From positions 1 through 59,178 of the forward strand of contig JAFVGZ010000009.1 of NCBI GenBank assembly GCA_017478025.1: DNA of 59,178 nucleotides, read 5' to 3'. Shown one piece after another: positions 44,069 through 52,555 of the stretch. The notes under the pieces were generated by a model. The model worked only from the letters and a program-made list of their open reading frames with translations. It was not told the origin of the DNA and did not search any database. The translations under genes and the position numbers were made by a program. Each line of letters opens with the position of its first letter. Position 1 is the stretch's first letter. Source of the stretch: Prevotella sp. (lineage in GTDB: Bacteria; Bacteroidota; Bacteroidia; Bacteroidales; Bacteroidaceae).

Positions 44069-45937
44069 ATGACAATGAAGAAAACAATTATCCTGATATG
44101 CCTTACCTTACTATCGGTATGTACTGTGTCTGCCGATGAGTTGACCATGACCGTCAGCGGTATGAGTACCACCATGACCAACACTATTGGTACCCGCAAG
44201 ATTATTGCCAAGATTAACAGCAGCGGACGTGTAAGTTCATTGACCATCGGTGGAACGGAACTGTTGGGAAGCAACGGTATCTATTTCGACTACACCACCG
44301 CCAACGGCAATCAGGGACTCAGTCCGTCTAAGATTACGGTCGTTAAGAATACTGCCGACTATTGTGAGGTGCTCTATAGCGCCACCAGCGGCAACACCAT
44401 CTGGGAGCAGGGCTTCATCATGCGCAAGGGTGTGCAGAAGCTCTACACCTACGTGATAGCCACAGGCACAGCCACTTCCGCCAACGAGCCTATCAAGGAG
44501 GCACGCGTCTGCACCCGTACCGCAGAGTCTTTGCTCTACGGCTATGTGGATTATCGCATGAATGGCAAGATACCATCCAACAGCGAGATGGCTGAAGCTG
44601 AGAAAGAGGAGATACAGGATGCGACATACCGTTTGGCTGATGGCAGCATATACACCAAGTACAATTGGGCCAACTACATAGAGCGCGACACTCTGCACGG
44701 ACTGAGCAACGGCAAGTATCACGGCATCTACAATATCCCCGTGAGCTATGAGTGGATTAACGGCGGCCCAGACCGTCAGGAACTTACTGTTCATGCTACC
44801 TCCAAGTCGCCCATCACCATACAGATGCTGCAGGGTGAGCACTTCGGCGGTCAGGCAATGGTACTTAATGATGGTGAGAAGAAGCTCTATGGCCCGTTCG
44901 CCATCTGCCCCACCTATAGCTCCGACCCCGTGAAATATGCCCGCAACCAGGCTGTTGCCGAGGCCGCCGCGTGGCCTTACCAATGGTTTGAGAATGACCT
45001 GTATCCTCGTGAGCGCGGTACCGTAAAGGGACATCTCAACGTTACTACCGGTCAGCGCAACGACAGCGTGCGTATCATCCTGGCACAGGAGAAGGGTAAG
45101 GAACCACAGGAGATGATGCACGGATATCAGTTCTGGACACTTACAGACGAGAACGGCAACTTTGAGGTAAAGAATGTACGTCCTGACACCTACCATCTCT
45201 ATGCCTACGCTAAGGCTGGCGAGGTGACCGATATGCTGGAGATGGACGACATCAACGTCGTGGCTGGCGACAATGACCTCGGAGAAGTGAAGTGGACACC
45301 GAAGAAATATACTCAGATGCTATGGATGATAGGCCAGAACGACCGCCGCAACAACGAGTTCCGTATGGCAGACACCATACGTCAGTATGGGTTGTGGGAA
45401 CTTGTGCCCTCTAGCCTCACATACACCATAGGTCAGAGCGACCCGAAGAAAGACTGGTACTACGCTCAGACGCAGAAGAACGGCACTTGGATCATCAAGT
45501 TCAACCTCGACCAGCGTCCTGCCGGACGTGTCTATCTCACCGCCTCAATAGCGGGCTGCAGCGGCAGCGGCTCACAGCTCACCGTGAAGGTGAACGGAAC
45601 CACGCGTGCCACATGGAAGCCGGGATTCAACGATGCCTGCATCTATCGTAGCGCCGTGAACAGCGGACGTCACTATGTCTTCTCGACAGACTTCATCAAT
45701 ACCGGCCTTAAGGTGGGTGAGAATACCGTAGCCTTTACCTATAGTGGAGGTGGAAGCAAGGACGGTATCATGTACGACTGCATAAAGCTGGAGGCAGGAG
45801 ACATCATTACCGGCATTGACCACATAACAGACAAGAATGCTTCAGAGGCAGAGATGCCTGCAAAGTATTTTGATAACGGACGCATCGTGATTGAGAAGAA
45901 CGGTGTGCGCTACAGCCCTGATGGGTGCAGGCTATAG
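44069..45937 (+). CDS. PL4-type rhamnogalacturonan lyase
   Basis: A 622-residue secreted enzyme; the signal peptide is TIILICLTLLSVCTVSADE (ATG 44075, MKKTIIL, is an alternative start). The layout fits family 4 polysaccharide lyases: an N-terminal beta-sandwich lyase domain to about residue 310 (GYVDYRMNGKIP, KYNWANYIERDTLHGL, HFGGQAMVL), a fibronectin III-like domain (about 315-405, RGTVKGHLNV), and a C-terminal galactose-binding-like module (about 415-575, MLWMIGQNDRRNNEFR). PL4 enzymes cleave RG-I by beta-elimination, complementing PL11. The C-terminus (FDNGRIVIEKNGVRYSPDG) resembles short secretion tails. A palindrome array follows directly. Confidence 0.82.
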   Translation: MTMKKTIILICLTLLSVCTVSADELTMTVSGMSTTMTNTIGTRKIIAKINSSGRVSSLTIGGTELLGSNGIYFDYTTANGNQGLSPSKITVVKNTADYCEVLYSATSGNTIWEQGFIMRKGVQKLYTYVIATGTATSANEPIKEARVCTRTAESLLYGYVDYRMNGKIPSNSEMAEAEKEEIQDATYRLADGSIYTKYNWANYIERDTLHGLSNGKYHGIYNIPVSYEWINGGPDRQELTVHATSKSPITIQMLQGEHFGGQAMVLNDGEKKLYGPFAICPTYSSDPVKYARNQAVAEAAAWPYQWFENDLYPRERGTVKGHLNVTTGQRNDSVRIILAQEKGKEPQEMMHGYQFWTLTDENGNFEVKNVRPDTYHLYAYAKAGEVTDMLEMDDINVVAGDNDLGEVKWTPKKYTQMLWMIGQNDRRNNEFRMADTIRQYGLWELVPSSLTYTIGQSDPKKDWYYAQTQKNGTWIIKFNLDQRPAGRVYLTASIAGCSGSGSQLTVKVNGTTRATWKPGFNDACIYRSAVNSGRHYVFSTDFINTGLKVGENTVAFTYSGGGSKDGIMYDCIKLEAGDIITGIDHITDKNASEAEMPAKYFDNGRIVIEKNGVRYSPDGCRL

Positions 45938-45942
45938 TAAGA

Positions 45943-46026
45943 ATTACCAAAGGCTGGTAAACTGATTACCAAGGCTTGGTAACCGCATTACCAAGGCTTG
46001 GTAACTCAATTACCAAGGCTTGGTAA
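45943..46026. repeat. Array of four 18-bp palindromes, 22-bp period
   Basis: Units at 45943-45960, 45965-45982, 45987-46004 and 46009-46026 with 4-base spacers ACTG, CCGC and CTCA. Units two to four are exactly ATTACCAAGGCTTGGTAA; unit one is ATTACCAAAGGCTGGTAA, the same variant that opens the array at 14822. It lies between the PL4 gene and the gene at 46066. Confidence 0.92.
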
Positions 46027-46065
46027 CTTCTGGCTACTTGAGAAAGTTAATCAAATAATAATACA

Positions 46066-48846
46066 ATGACTTTAAGGAAAACATTGCTATCCCTTCTCCT
46101 TCTCCTGCCTTTGGCTATGAGCGCTGATGCACTTGATGACCTGCAACAGCTCTTTGCATCCAAACCACAGGTGCAGGAGAAAATCTATATCCACACGGAC
46201 AATAACTGCTATTTTCTCGGCGACACGCTGTGGTACAAGGCCTACGTCGTGAGGGCCGACAACCTGAAGCCCACCAACTATTCCAAGTACCTCTATGTGG
46301 AGCTGCTGTCCCCCGACGGCTATGTTGTGGAGCGTCAGCACATCCCCGTGAGTGCCAATGGTGCCACGTGCGGACAGTTTGCACTGACTGACACGCTCTA
46401 TTCCGGCTTCTATGAGGTTAGGGCCTACACGCGATGGCAGCTGAATTTCAACGTGACGCATAAGGACTACACCACCAATGACCGTCTGAAATTCTATGGA
46501 GTTCAGGCTGCTGCCGACTTCTTCCGCGACTTTGAGGGACTCTATTCCCGCGTCTTTCCCGTGTATCAGAAGCCCAATACCGTGGGTGATTTCAGCGAGC
46601 GCTATATGTCCAAGCGCCCCAAGCAGCGAGTGTTGAAGGAACACAAGGCGCTGTATGTCACCTTCTATCCCGAGGGCGGACACTTGGTAAAAGGCTTGTC
46701 GAGCAACGTCGCTTTTGAGGTCAAGGACAACAACGGCGAGCTGATAGACATCGAGGGCACCCTCTCCGATGGGCGCACCGTCAAGACTTCACACCTAGGC
46801 AAGGGCGAATTTAACATTACGCCGCAAGGTTCTTCTACGGCATTAAGGTTGCATTGGAACGACCGCGACTGGAGTTTCACACTGCCCAAGGCAGAGGAGG
46901 GTGGTGCTACGGTAGCTTATAATACCTCTAAGCACAGTGCCGACATTCGCAGCAAAGGCATCAGCGCCGCTGCCTATATGGTGATGTGCCGCGGAAAACT
47001 GATAAAGTTTGAGCGTATCAAAGGCAATACGACAGTGCAGCTCAGCGGTCTGCCCACTGGCATCAACGAACTGATAGTATATGATGTCAATGCCCAACCG
47101 TTGGCTTCGCGACTGTTCTTTGTGAACAATAACGATTACTCCAAGCCCCTGCAGGCTTCGCTGACTACTGTTGCCGATGGCGGTACCGTTGGCAAGACCA
47201 CCACCATAGCCCCATACGCTGCCATGCAGTTACAGGCCAGCAGCGATGTGCCATTGCCCACCGTCAGCATCTCCGTGCACGATGCACAGACCGACGAGCC
47301 GGGATATGACGATGGAAACATCATGACCGACATGCTGCTAAGCTCAGAACTGAAAGGCTTCATACCTTATCCAGCCCAGTATTTCCCTATGGCAAAGGGT
47401 GGCAAAGAGCCTGATGCCGCAACGCTTGCGAAGGCTGCACAGAACCTTGACCTGCTGATGAAGGTGCAGGGCTGGCGCAGGTATAAGAGGCAGAAGCAAC
47501 TGCGCTACCTCCCCGAGAGGCGTTTCACTTTTGAGGGCACCGTGCTCACCATCCCCGACATAGCTTCAATAGCATTAGAAACAGACTTCGCCAATGCCGG
47601 CAAGAAAGCTTATACTACCAGTGATTTGGCAGAAACGGATATGCAACAATGGGTAGGTGGTACGACATCATATGAATCCTTTGAAAGCGTACGCCCTGAC
47701 GATGAAGACACTGAAAACATGGAATTGACAGCCGAGACCGTTGACGACCAAGTGGAATACGCCACGCAGCAAGACATGAAGTTAGGTTCTGGACGTGTAA
47801 AGCGTTCCGTTATCGTGGAGGCAAACCTCACCAAGGACGGCGACCTGGCAGTTGCATCGGCGCGCACAGACAGAAACGGACACTTCATTTTCAATCTGCC
47901 AGAGTACTACGACAGTGCCATTCTCTTTGTCAAGGCTTATAACCCAGCAGACTCAGCAAGCAAGAATCTCTCTGCCCGTGACCCGCAGTTTGCTAACGAA
48001 AGAGTCTTCCCTGACTACTTCGTGAAGCGCGATATGATATTCCCCATCTACTCACAGCCCTACTCATGGTATCAGATGAACTCCCCTGAGCTGCAGTTCT
48101 TTGACGAGGATGACGAGAACATACCTGAGAACAGCAAGCTGGCAGGCGATCATCGTCTGCAGACGGTCATTGTGAAAGCCCGTCGTCGCGGCAAGCGAAG
48201 GATTGACATGGATAAGCCAGCATTGGTGCGTGATATCTATCAGATATACAATGACATCAGCGATTATGGTCTGATGCTGGGTGTCTATGATGCTACGCGC
48301 ATGCCTGTAGCTGTGGCAACCTATCTCTGCGGCAACATGGGACGTCGCAATATGTTCAATATCCGTGCTATGGTCAATGGCACATCCTTCTATCGCAACT
48401 ACATTCCCACAGGCAACGAGTATGACAAACCCGCAACATCGTTAGCGGTATTTCAGAACACGATGCTGACAAACCTGAAGGATATCCGCGCCTATACCGA
48501 CTATGAGCTGCGCACGGACTCCGGCGCTGTGGTAGAAACGAACAGCCCGGACATCACGCTTGAGTTTGTGCCCATGCCTGAAGGCTCCAAGCGCTACACC
48601 TACCGTGACCGTCGCTACGTGCTTGATGGCATTGCGTACCCAGAGGAATACTATTCCCCTGACTACTCCAAGGCCATACCAAAGGAGCCGAAGGACTATC
48701 GTCGCACGCTCTATTGGAACCCGAATGCCAAGCCCGAGGCTGATGGTCGTTTCACCACAACACTCTACAACAACTGCCGTGAGACGAGGGTAACAGTGTC
48801 TGCCTGCGGCATAGACGGCGAGGGTCACGCCTACTTCAACTATTGA
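46066..48846 (+). CDS. Large exported protein with MG2-like (macroglobulin-type) N-terminus
   Basis: A 926-residue protein with a signal peptide (LLSLLLLLPLAMSADA). The opening VQEKIYIHTDNNCYFLGDTL and WYKAYVV matches the MG2-type beta-sandwich seen in Bacteroidota macroglobulin-like proteins, which usually begin 'EKvYlHtDk..Y..GetiWfk'. Two further beta-rich regions follow (YVTFYPEGGHLVKGLSSNVA; then SVIVEANLTKDGDLAVASAR near 585). The second half includes a plug-like segment with IYQIYNDISDYG and FNIRAMVNGTSFYRN near 725-790, recalling TonB-plug relatives of such proteins. There is no thioester motif (GCGEQ). The role is unknown; outer-membrane or periplasmic location is likely. It is the last gene of the pectin region. 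Confidence 0.6.
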   Translation: MTLRKTLLSLLLLLPLAMSADALDDLQQLFASKPQVQEKIYIHTDNNCYFLGDTLWYKAYVVRADNLKPTNYSKYLYVELLSPDGYVVERQHIPVSANGATCGQFALTDTLYSGFYEVRAYTRWQLNFNVTHKDYTTNDRLKFYGVQAAADFFRDFEGLYSRVFPVYQKPNTVGDFSERYMSKRPKQRVLKEHKALYVTFYPEGGHLVKGLSSNVAFEVKDNNGELIDIEGTLSDGRTVKTSHLGKGEFNITPQGSSTALRLHWNDRDWSFTLPKAEEGGATVAYNTSKHSADIRSKGISAAAYMVMCRGKLIKFERIKGNTTVQLSGLPTGINELIVYDVNAQPLASRLFFVNNNDYSKPLQASLTTVADGGTVGKTTTIAPYAAMQLQASSDVPLPTVSISVHDAQTDEPGYDDGNIMTDMLLSSELKGFIPYPAQYFPMAKGGKEPDAATLAKAAQNLDLLMKVQGWRRYKRQKQLRYLPERRFTFEGTVLTIPDIASIALETDFANAGKKAYTTSDLAETDMQQWVGGTTSYESFESVRPDDEDTENMELTAETVDDQVEYATQQDMKLGSGRVKRSVIVEANLTKDGDLAVASARTDRNGHFIFNLPEYYDSAILFVKAYNPADSASKNLSARDPQFANERVFPDYFVKRDMIFPIYSQPYSWYQMNSPELQFFDEDDENIPENSKLAGDHRLQTVIVKARRRGKRRIDMDKPALVRDIYQIYNDISDYGLMLGVYDATRMPVAVATYLCGNMGRRNMFNIRAMVNGTSFYRNYIPTGNEYDKPATSLAVFQNTMLTNLKDIRAYTDYELRTDSGAVVETNSPDITLEFVPMPEGSKRYTYRDRRYVLDGIAYPEEYYSPDYSKAIPKEPKDYRRTLYWNPNAKPEADGRFTTTLYNNCRETRVTVSACGIDGEGHAYFNY

Positions 48847-48978
48847 CGGTGGTGTGCCCCAGGGGCAGAGCACACACTTTCGCTAATTCATAAATAATTC
48901 GTCTTTTGCAAGTATGCCCTGCTCAGAGCTTTGCTCGCCTGAGCACCGATAATATTGAATGATGTGCGAAGAAGGACC

Positions 48979-49012
48979 CGCTCGGCCCTTTGGTATGCTT
49001 GCACAGCAATAA
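48979..49012 (+). repeat. Dispersed intergenic element, copy 4
   Basis: CGCTCGGCCCTTTGGTATGC followed by TTGCACAGCAATAA matches the element. Upstream, GCTCGCCTGAGCACCG (about 48942-48957) also resembles CCTCGCCTGAGTACCG near 14760, so the related block may be longer than the core. Confidence 0.5.
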
Positions 49013-49017
49013 CCTAC

Positions 49018-49055
49018 TTATAGCCCAGGGCATCGCTCTGGGCTATAAGTTTTTA
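49018..49055 (+). terminator. Terminator-like hairpin
   Basis: TTATAGCCCAG (49018-49028) pairs perfectly with 49038-49048 around a 9-base loop and is followed by a GTTTTTAG run. A related sequence (CGCCCTGGGCTATAGGCTTTT) is found near 23110. Confidence 0.6.
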
Positions 49056-49174
49056 GCCTTACAGACCGTTTTCCCAAAAGTCGAGTAATAGGACGTTCTT
49101 GCGCTCCATAGGTGCTCAGGCGCTTCGCGTAGTCCTCCGATTTGGGTGTAACCGAAAGATTTTCACCATTTTTC

Positions 49175-49205
49175 TTTGTCGTTTCAAAAATAATTCCTAA
49201 ATTTG
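49175..49205 (+). promoter_or_regulatory. Promoter of the structured RNA candidate
   Basis: TTTG (49175-49178) and TAAATTTG (49198-49205) are 19 bp apart, a full consensus match. The nearest ATG of a real gene is 380 bp downstream, so the first transcribed bases are noncoding. Confidence 0.6.
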
Positions 49206-49209
49206 CAGC

Positions 49210-49500
49210 GTCACTTGAAGGTTACCACGAGTACCCCCCAAAGAGTGACAGACATAGAGGCAGAAAACAGAAGTGTTATGCTCTTTCTTGCAAGCTGAAA
49301 ACGTAGGAAATTTTCAATCATTGCAGAATGTTTTTGAGATGGGTCAGTGTAAACACTGTCACACCTGAAATAACAGGAGATAGACATAGCAGCTTCACGC
49401 TATGCGTGGAACTGACTATAGAAATCATCTTTGTTATTTCGGGTAATCCTACGACCCTCAGCTTGAAGATGTGAATATACAGTTCCACGCTTCTTGTAAG
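49210..49500 (+). ncRNA. Candidate structured noncoding RNA or leader, pseudoknot-like
   Basis: No protein-like frame is seen here, but complementary segments are dense. Local hairpins: GTCACT/AGTGAC (49210-49215/49244-49249), TGAAAA/TTTTCA (near 49296-49316), CAGTGT/ACACTG (49345-49350/49353-49358) and CATAGC/GCTATG (49385-49390/49399-49404). Two long pairings interleave: ACCTGAAATAACA (49363-49375) with 49432-49444 (13 bp, one wobble), and GCGTGGAACTG (49404-49414) with 49480-49490 (11 bp, perfect). The order A-B-A'-B' is that of an H-type pseudoknot. CACGC-TAT-GCGTG (about 49397-49409) competes with both. It matches no RNA family I recognise. It could be a separate small RNA or the leader of the gene at 49585. 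Confidence 0.45.
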
Positions 49501-49522
49501 TGTATAACAGGCCTTAACTTTG
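49494..49522 (+). promoter_or_regulatory. Second promoter, nearest to the first leucine-rich repeat gene
   Basis: TTG (49494-49496) and TAACTTTG (49515-49522) are 18 bp apart. It overlaps the end of the structured stretch and lies 62 bp before ATG 49585, so the surface-protein genes could be transcribed apart from the upstream RNA. Confidence 0.5.
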
Positions 49523-49584
49523 GAATGAAAAGGCTTTGATTAGTACTAGTACTGATTCCTAAAACAATATAACTTCTACGGACA

Positions 49585-52527
49585 ATGAAACAAAAACTAT
49601 TCTTATTAACACTTTTAATTGTAGGATATAATTATTCTGTAAAAGCTACAATTGAATACTATTCTGATTCTGAGTTGCATCTGAACTTTAAGCTTGATAC
49701 GGATACTAAAGAAGCCACCATTGGAACAGGGCTGGACAGAGAACGTGCTAACGCAATTTACATGCCTCCTTATGACGATCCATGGTGGAACACCGGCGAA
49801 AATCTATGGCAATACCTTGACATACCTAGCACAATTACGTATAAAAATATTACTTATACGGTTAGAGAAGTCGCACCCTTTGCTTTTTTTAAGTCATCCA
49901 GTATTCAAAATATCAAACTGCCTGAAACAGTTCGACATATTGGAGCATTTGCATTTTATTGGTGCAATAATCTGAAGTCTATTAACATTCCAGATTTAGT
50001 GACTTCAATTGAAGAGTCTACTTTTGTTTGGTGCAACAAGTTGGAATCCATAGAGTTGCCCGCGAATATTAGTTATATAGGCAATTCCGCTTTCAGCGAT
50101 TGTATCAATTTGAAAAGTATTAATATTCCAAGAAAATGTGCTTCTGTGGGTGACGAAGCTTTTAAATGGTGTACGAGTTTATCAACACTCATTATTGAGG
50201 ATGGAACAACACCCTTGAAATTGGCATGTTGCTATGGATTGGGACTTAATTATGATGGCTCTATGTCAAAACATTATCGAGGAATGTTTTCTGATTGTCC
50301 TTTGAAGCGTCTACATTTAGGAAGAGACATTGAATTCTTTTCTGAATTTATCAATGGATGGTATCCTCCATTTATGGGTTATTATTACAAGGGGAAAGGA
50401 ACGGATAATAAAGATATATTTATTGATGAAGGTAAAATATACGAAGAAGTTACTATTGGAGACAATGTCACAGTAATTCCTGAAGCTATGTTTAAATATG
50501 CTACAATTCCCAATAGTATTACTTTACCATCACAATTGAGATATATTGGCGATGATGCTTTTTCCAACAGAAGTGGAACAGATGGTACATTACATCAACA
50601 GCAACTTGTTTTTCCTGCCACTTTAGAGTATGTAGGTAAACATGCCTTTACAAATTGCTCACGTCTTGGCACAATTGTTTGCGAGGGAACAACTCCACCA
50701 GCACTTCCTGACAGAACATACTATAACGCTTTCAGTGGTTGTAATATACTTTTTTTTGTTCCTCAAAATACAAGAACAACATATTTGAACACAGACAATT
50801 GGAGTGGTTACAAAATTGTGGAGGCCTCAGATATCGTAGTAACAATCAACGTGAAAACTGCAGGAACTCTATTTGATAGATTAAATGCGCAAGGGTATCA
50901 ATTAGGAACTATTACACGATTGAAATTAAAAGGAACATTAAATGGCACTGACTGGGCACTGCTTCAAAAAATGTCGGTATTATATGACTTAGACATTTCA
51001 GAACTCGACATGGAAGAAATATCAGAAGGGCAGTTTGCCCAAAGTTCCCTTATTTATATAAAATTGCCCCAAAATATAAAGGCTATCCGCGACAATGCAT
51101 TTTACCAATGTAGAAATCTCACTGGCACAATAGAGATTCCTGTATCTTGTACCGAGATTGGGAAACAGGCATTTCGAGAGACAGGAATCACAGGTTTGCT
51201 ATATGAAACCCCATTACATATCTCAGAATTCGCATTTTGTGATTGTTCTCGTCTTGAAGAAGTATATATTAAAGGTGAAGGTACAATTGTTGATTGGCTT
51301 GCATTTGGAAAGTGTGGTTTAAAAAAAGTGACAATTGGAAGGGGAGTGACTCTTGGAGCAAATGCTGTGGTTTTATGTGATAATCTTAAAGAAGCGATCA
51401 TAGAAGATGGTGTAACATCTTTAGGGGAAAATTCATTATATAATGACGGCTTAGAGAAAGTTTATTTTGAAGGAGCTATAGAAGAAATTGGCAGATCTGT
51501 ATTTCGCAATGAATATATCGAAGAAGTTCATATTTCAGACATAGGCAAATGGTGTGAATTGACATTTCCGTATGAATCTCATCCATTTTACAGGCCAAAT
51601 GTTTCTGACCCGGTTCCAACCCTTTATTATAACGGTGAAGAATTGGTAAATGTTGAAATACCCGAAGGCGTTAAACGCATTGGTGATCTTTCCTTCTATA
51701 TGTGCGACAAATTAAAAACGGTAAAATTCCCCGAGACATTAGAATCTATCGGGACTAAGGCTTTTTATGGATGTACGTCAATGGAGAATATACAATTCCC
51801 ACCAAATTTGGAGAGCATTGGTTCAAATGCCTTTAGTCTGTGCAGTAATTTAACCAACATAGATATTCCACAAAGTGTTACAAGTATCTCTTCCGGAGCT
51901 TTCTACAATAATAAACTTAAGAAAGTAGTGGTGCACTGGAAAAATCCGATAGGTATATCATCCAATACTTTTTATAATGTTCCATCTGATTGTTGGTTGT
52001 ATGTTCCAATAGGAACCGCTTCAAAATATGCAAATCTAGAGTGGAATAAAATTCCTAACATTAAAGCAGTTGGCTTTCTAACTCTCAAGGTAAACACAGG
52101 TGGTTCAGCCAGTTGCGATGCTTATAATGTATCTGTTACAAATAACACAGAAAGCATAATGTTTACTCCTTATCAGGATTTTTATATAAAGCTGGTGCCG
52201 AATGAAAACCATAAGATATTCAAAGTAAAACTAAATGGAGTGGATGTATTGTCAGAACTGGAAAATGGACAACTATATATTGAGGATCCAGATGAAGATA
52301 TAGCCCTTGATATTACATTTGCAGAAAATCATATAGAAATGGGGGACACAAATGGAGACAGAGCCATTGATGAGAAAGATGCTAAACATGTGGCCGGTCA
52401 TATAATAAAAAAGAATTCTATAGATTCATTTTATGGGTATGCGGCGGATATGAATGATGATGGCGTTATCAATATTACAGATATTCTACTTATTATAAAA
52501 AAAGCTAAAGAGCTAAACCAAGAGTAA
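49585..52527 (+). CDS. BspA-type leucine-rich repeat surface protein with C-terminal dockerin
   Basis: A 980-residue exported protein. After a signal peptide (LFLLTLLIVGYNYSVKA) come two blocks of BspA/TpLRR (LRR_5) repeats, about residues 95-400 and 480-810, with units such as LKSINIPDLVTSIEESTFVW and LKTVKFPETLESIGTKAFYG. The last ~60 residues form a type I dockerin-like pair: DTNGDRAIDEKDAKHVAGHI and DMNDDGVINITDILLIIKKA, each with a calcium-loop D-x-N-x-D. Such LRRs mediate adhesion, and dockerins bind cohesins or act as calcium-stabilised end caps. The gene is AT-rich compared with the pectin genes. It lies 28 bp upstream of a second LRR gene. No typical T9SS tail is seen after the dockerin. 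Confidence 0.85.
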   Translation: MKQKLFLLTLLIVGYNYSVKATIEYYSDSELHLNFKLDTDTKEATIGTGLDRERANAIYMPPYDDPWWNTGENLWQYLDIPSTITYKNITYTVREVAPFAFFKSSSIQNIKLPETVRHIGAFAFYWCNNLKSINIPDLVTSIEESTFVWCNKLESIELPANISYIGNSAFSDCINLKSINIPRKCASVGDEAFKWCTSLSTLIIEDGTTPLKLACCYGLGLNYDGSMSKHYRGMFSDCPLKRLHLGRDIEFFSEFINGWYPPFMGYYYKGKGTDNKDIFIDEGKIYEEVTIGDNVTVIPEAMFKYATIPNSITLPSQLRYIGDDAFSNRSGTDGTLHQQQLVFPATLEYVGKHAFTNCSRLGTIVCEGTTPPALPDRTYYNAFSGCNILFFVPQNTRTTYLNTDNWSGYKIVEASDIVVTINVKTAGTLFDRLNAQGYQLGTITRLKLKGTLNGTDWALLQKMSVLYDLDISELDMEEISEGQFAQSSLIYIKLPQNIKAIRDNAFYQCRNLTGTIEIPVSCTEIGKQAFRETGITGLLYETPLHISEFAFCDCSRLEEVYIKGEGTIVDWLAFGKCGLKKVTIGRGVTLGANAVVLCDNLKEAIIEDGVTSLGENSLYNDGLEKVYFEGAIEEIGRSVFRNEYIEEVHISDIGKWCELTFPYESHPFYRPNVSDPVPTLYYNGEELVNVEIPEGVKRIGDLSFYMCDKLKTVKFPETLESIGTKAFYGCTSMENIQFPPNLESIGSNAFSLCSNLTNIDIPQSVTSISSGAFYNNKLKKVVVHWKNPIGISSNTFYNVPSDCWLYVPIGTASKYANLEWNKIPNIKAVGFLTLKVNTGGSASCDAYNVSVTNNTESIMFTPYQDFYIKLVPNENHKIFKVKLNGVDVLSELENGQLYIEDPDEDIALDITFAENHIEMGDTNGDRAIDEKDAKHVAGHIIKKNSIDSFYGYAADMNDDGVINITDILLIIKKAKELNQE

Positions 52528-52555
52528 TAGATAATAATTAAAATTCATTATAAAA

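Larger units (their letters stand above)
48847..49584. other. Intergenic region with hairpins, dispersed repeats and a structured RNA candidate
   Basis: No protein gene is seen in 738 bp. In order: a small GTGTGC/GCACAC hairpin (48852-48875) just after the stop, dispersed-element sequence (48979-49012), a terminator-like hairpin (49018-49055), a promoter (49175-49205), a highly structured stretch (49210-49490), and a second promoter (49494-49522) before the ATG at 49585. Confidence 0.6.

Noticed and set aside
44237-45196. Long open frame on the minus strand (319 codons)
   Set aside because: It lies opposite the PL4 lyase gene; the PL4 frame has a signal peptide and domain motifs, this one has none.
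46066-48846. Complete alpha-2-macroglobulin protease trap
   Set aside because: The thioester motif is missing and the protein is far shorter than that family.
49210-49500. Retron, tmRNA or RNase P RNA
   Set aside because: No reverse transcriptase is adjacent and the conserved core sequences of tmRNA and RNase P RNA were not found; only an unassigned structured RNA can be supported.
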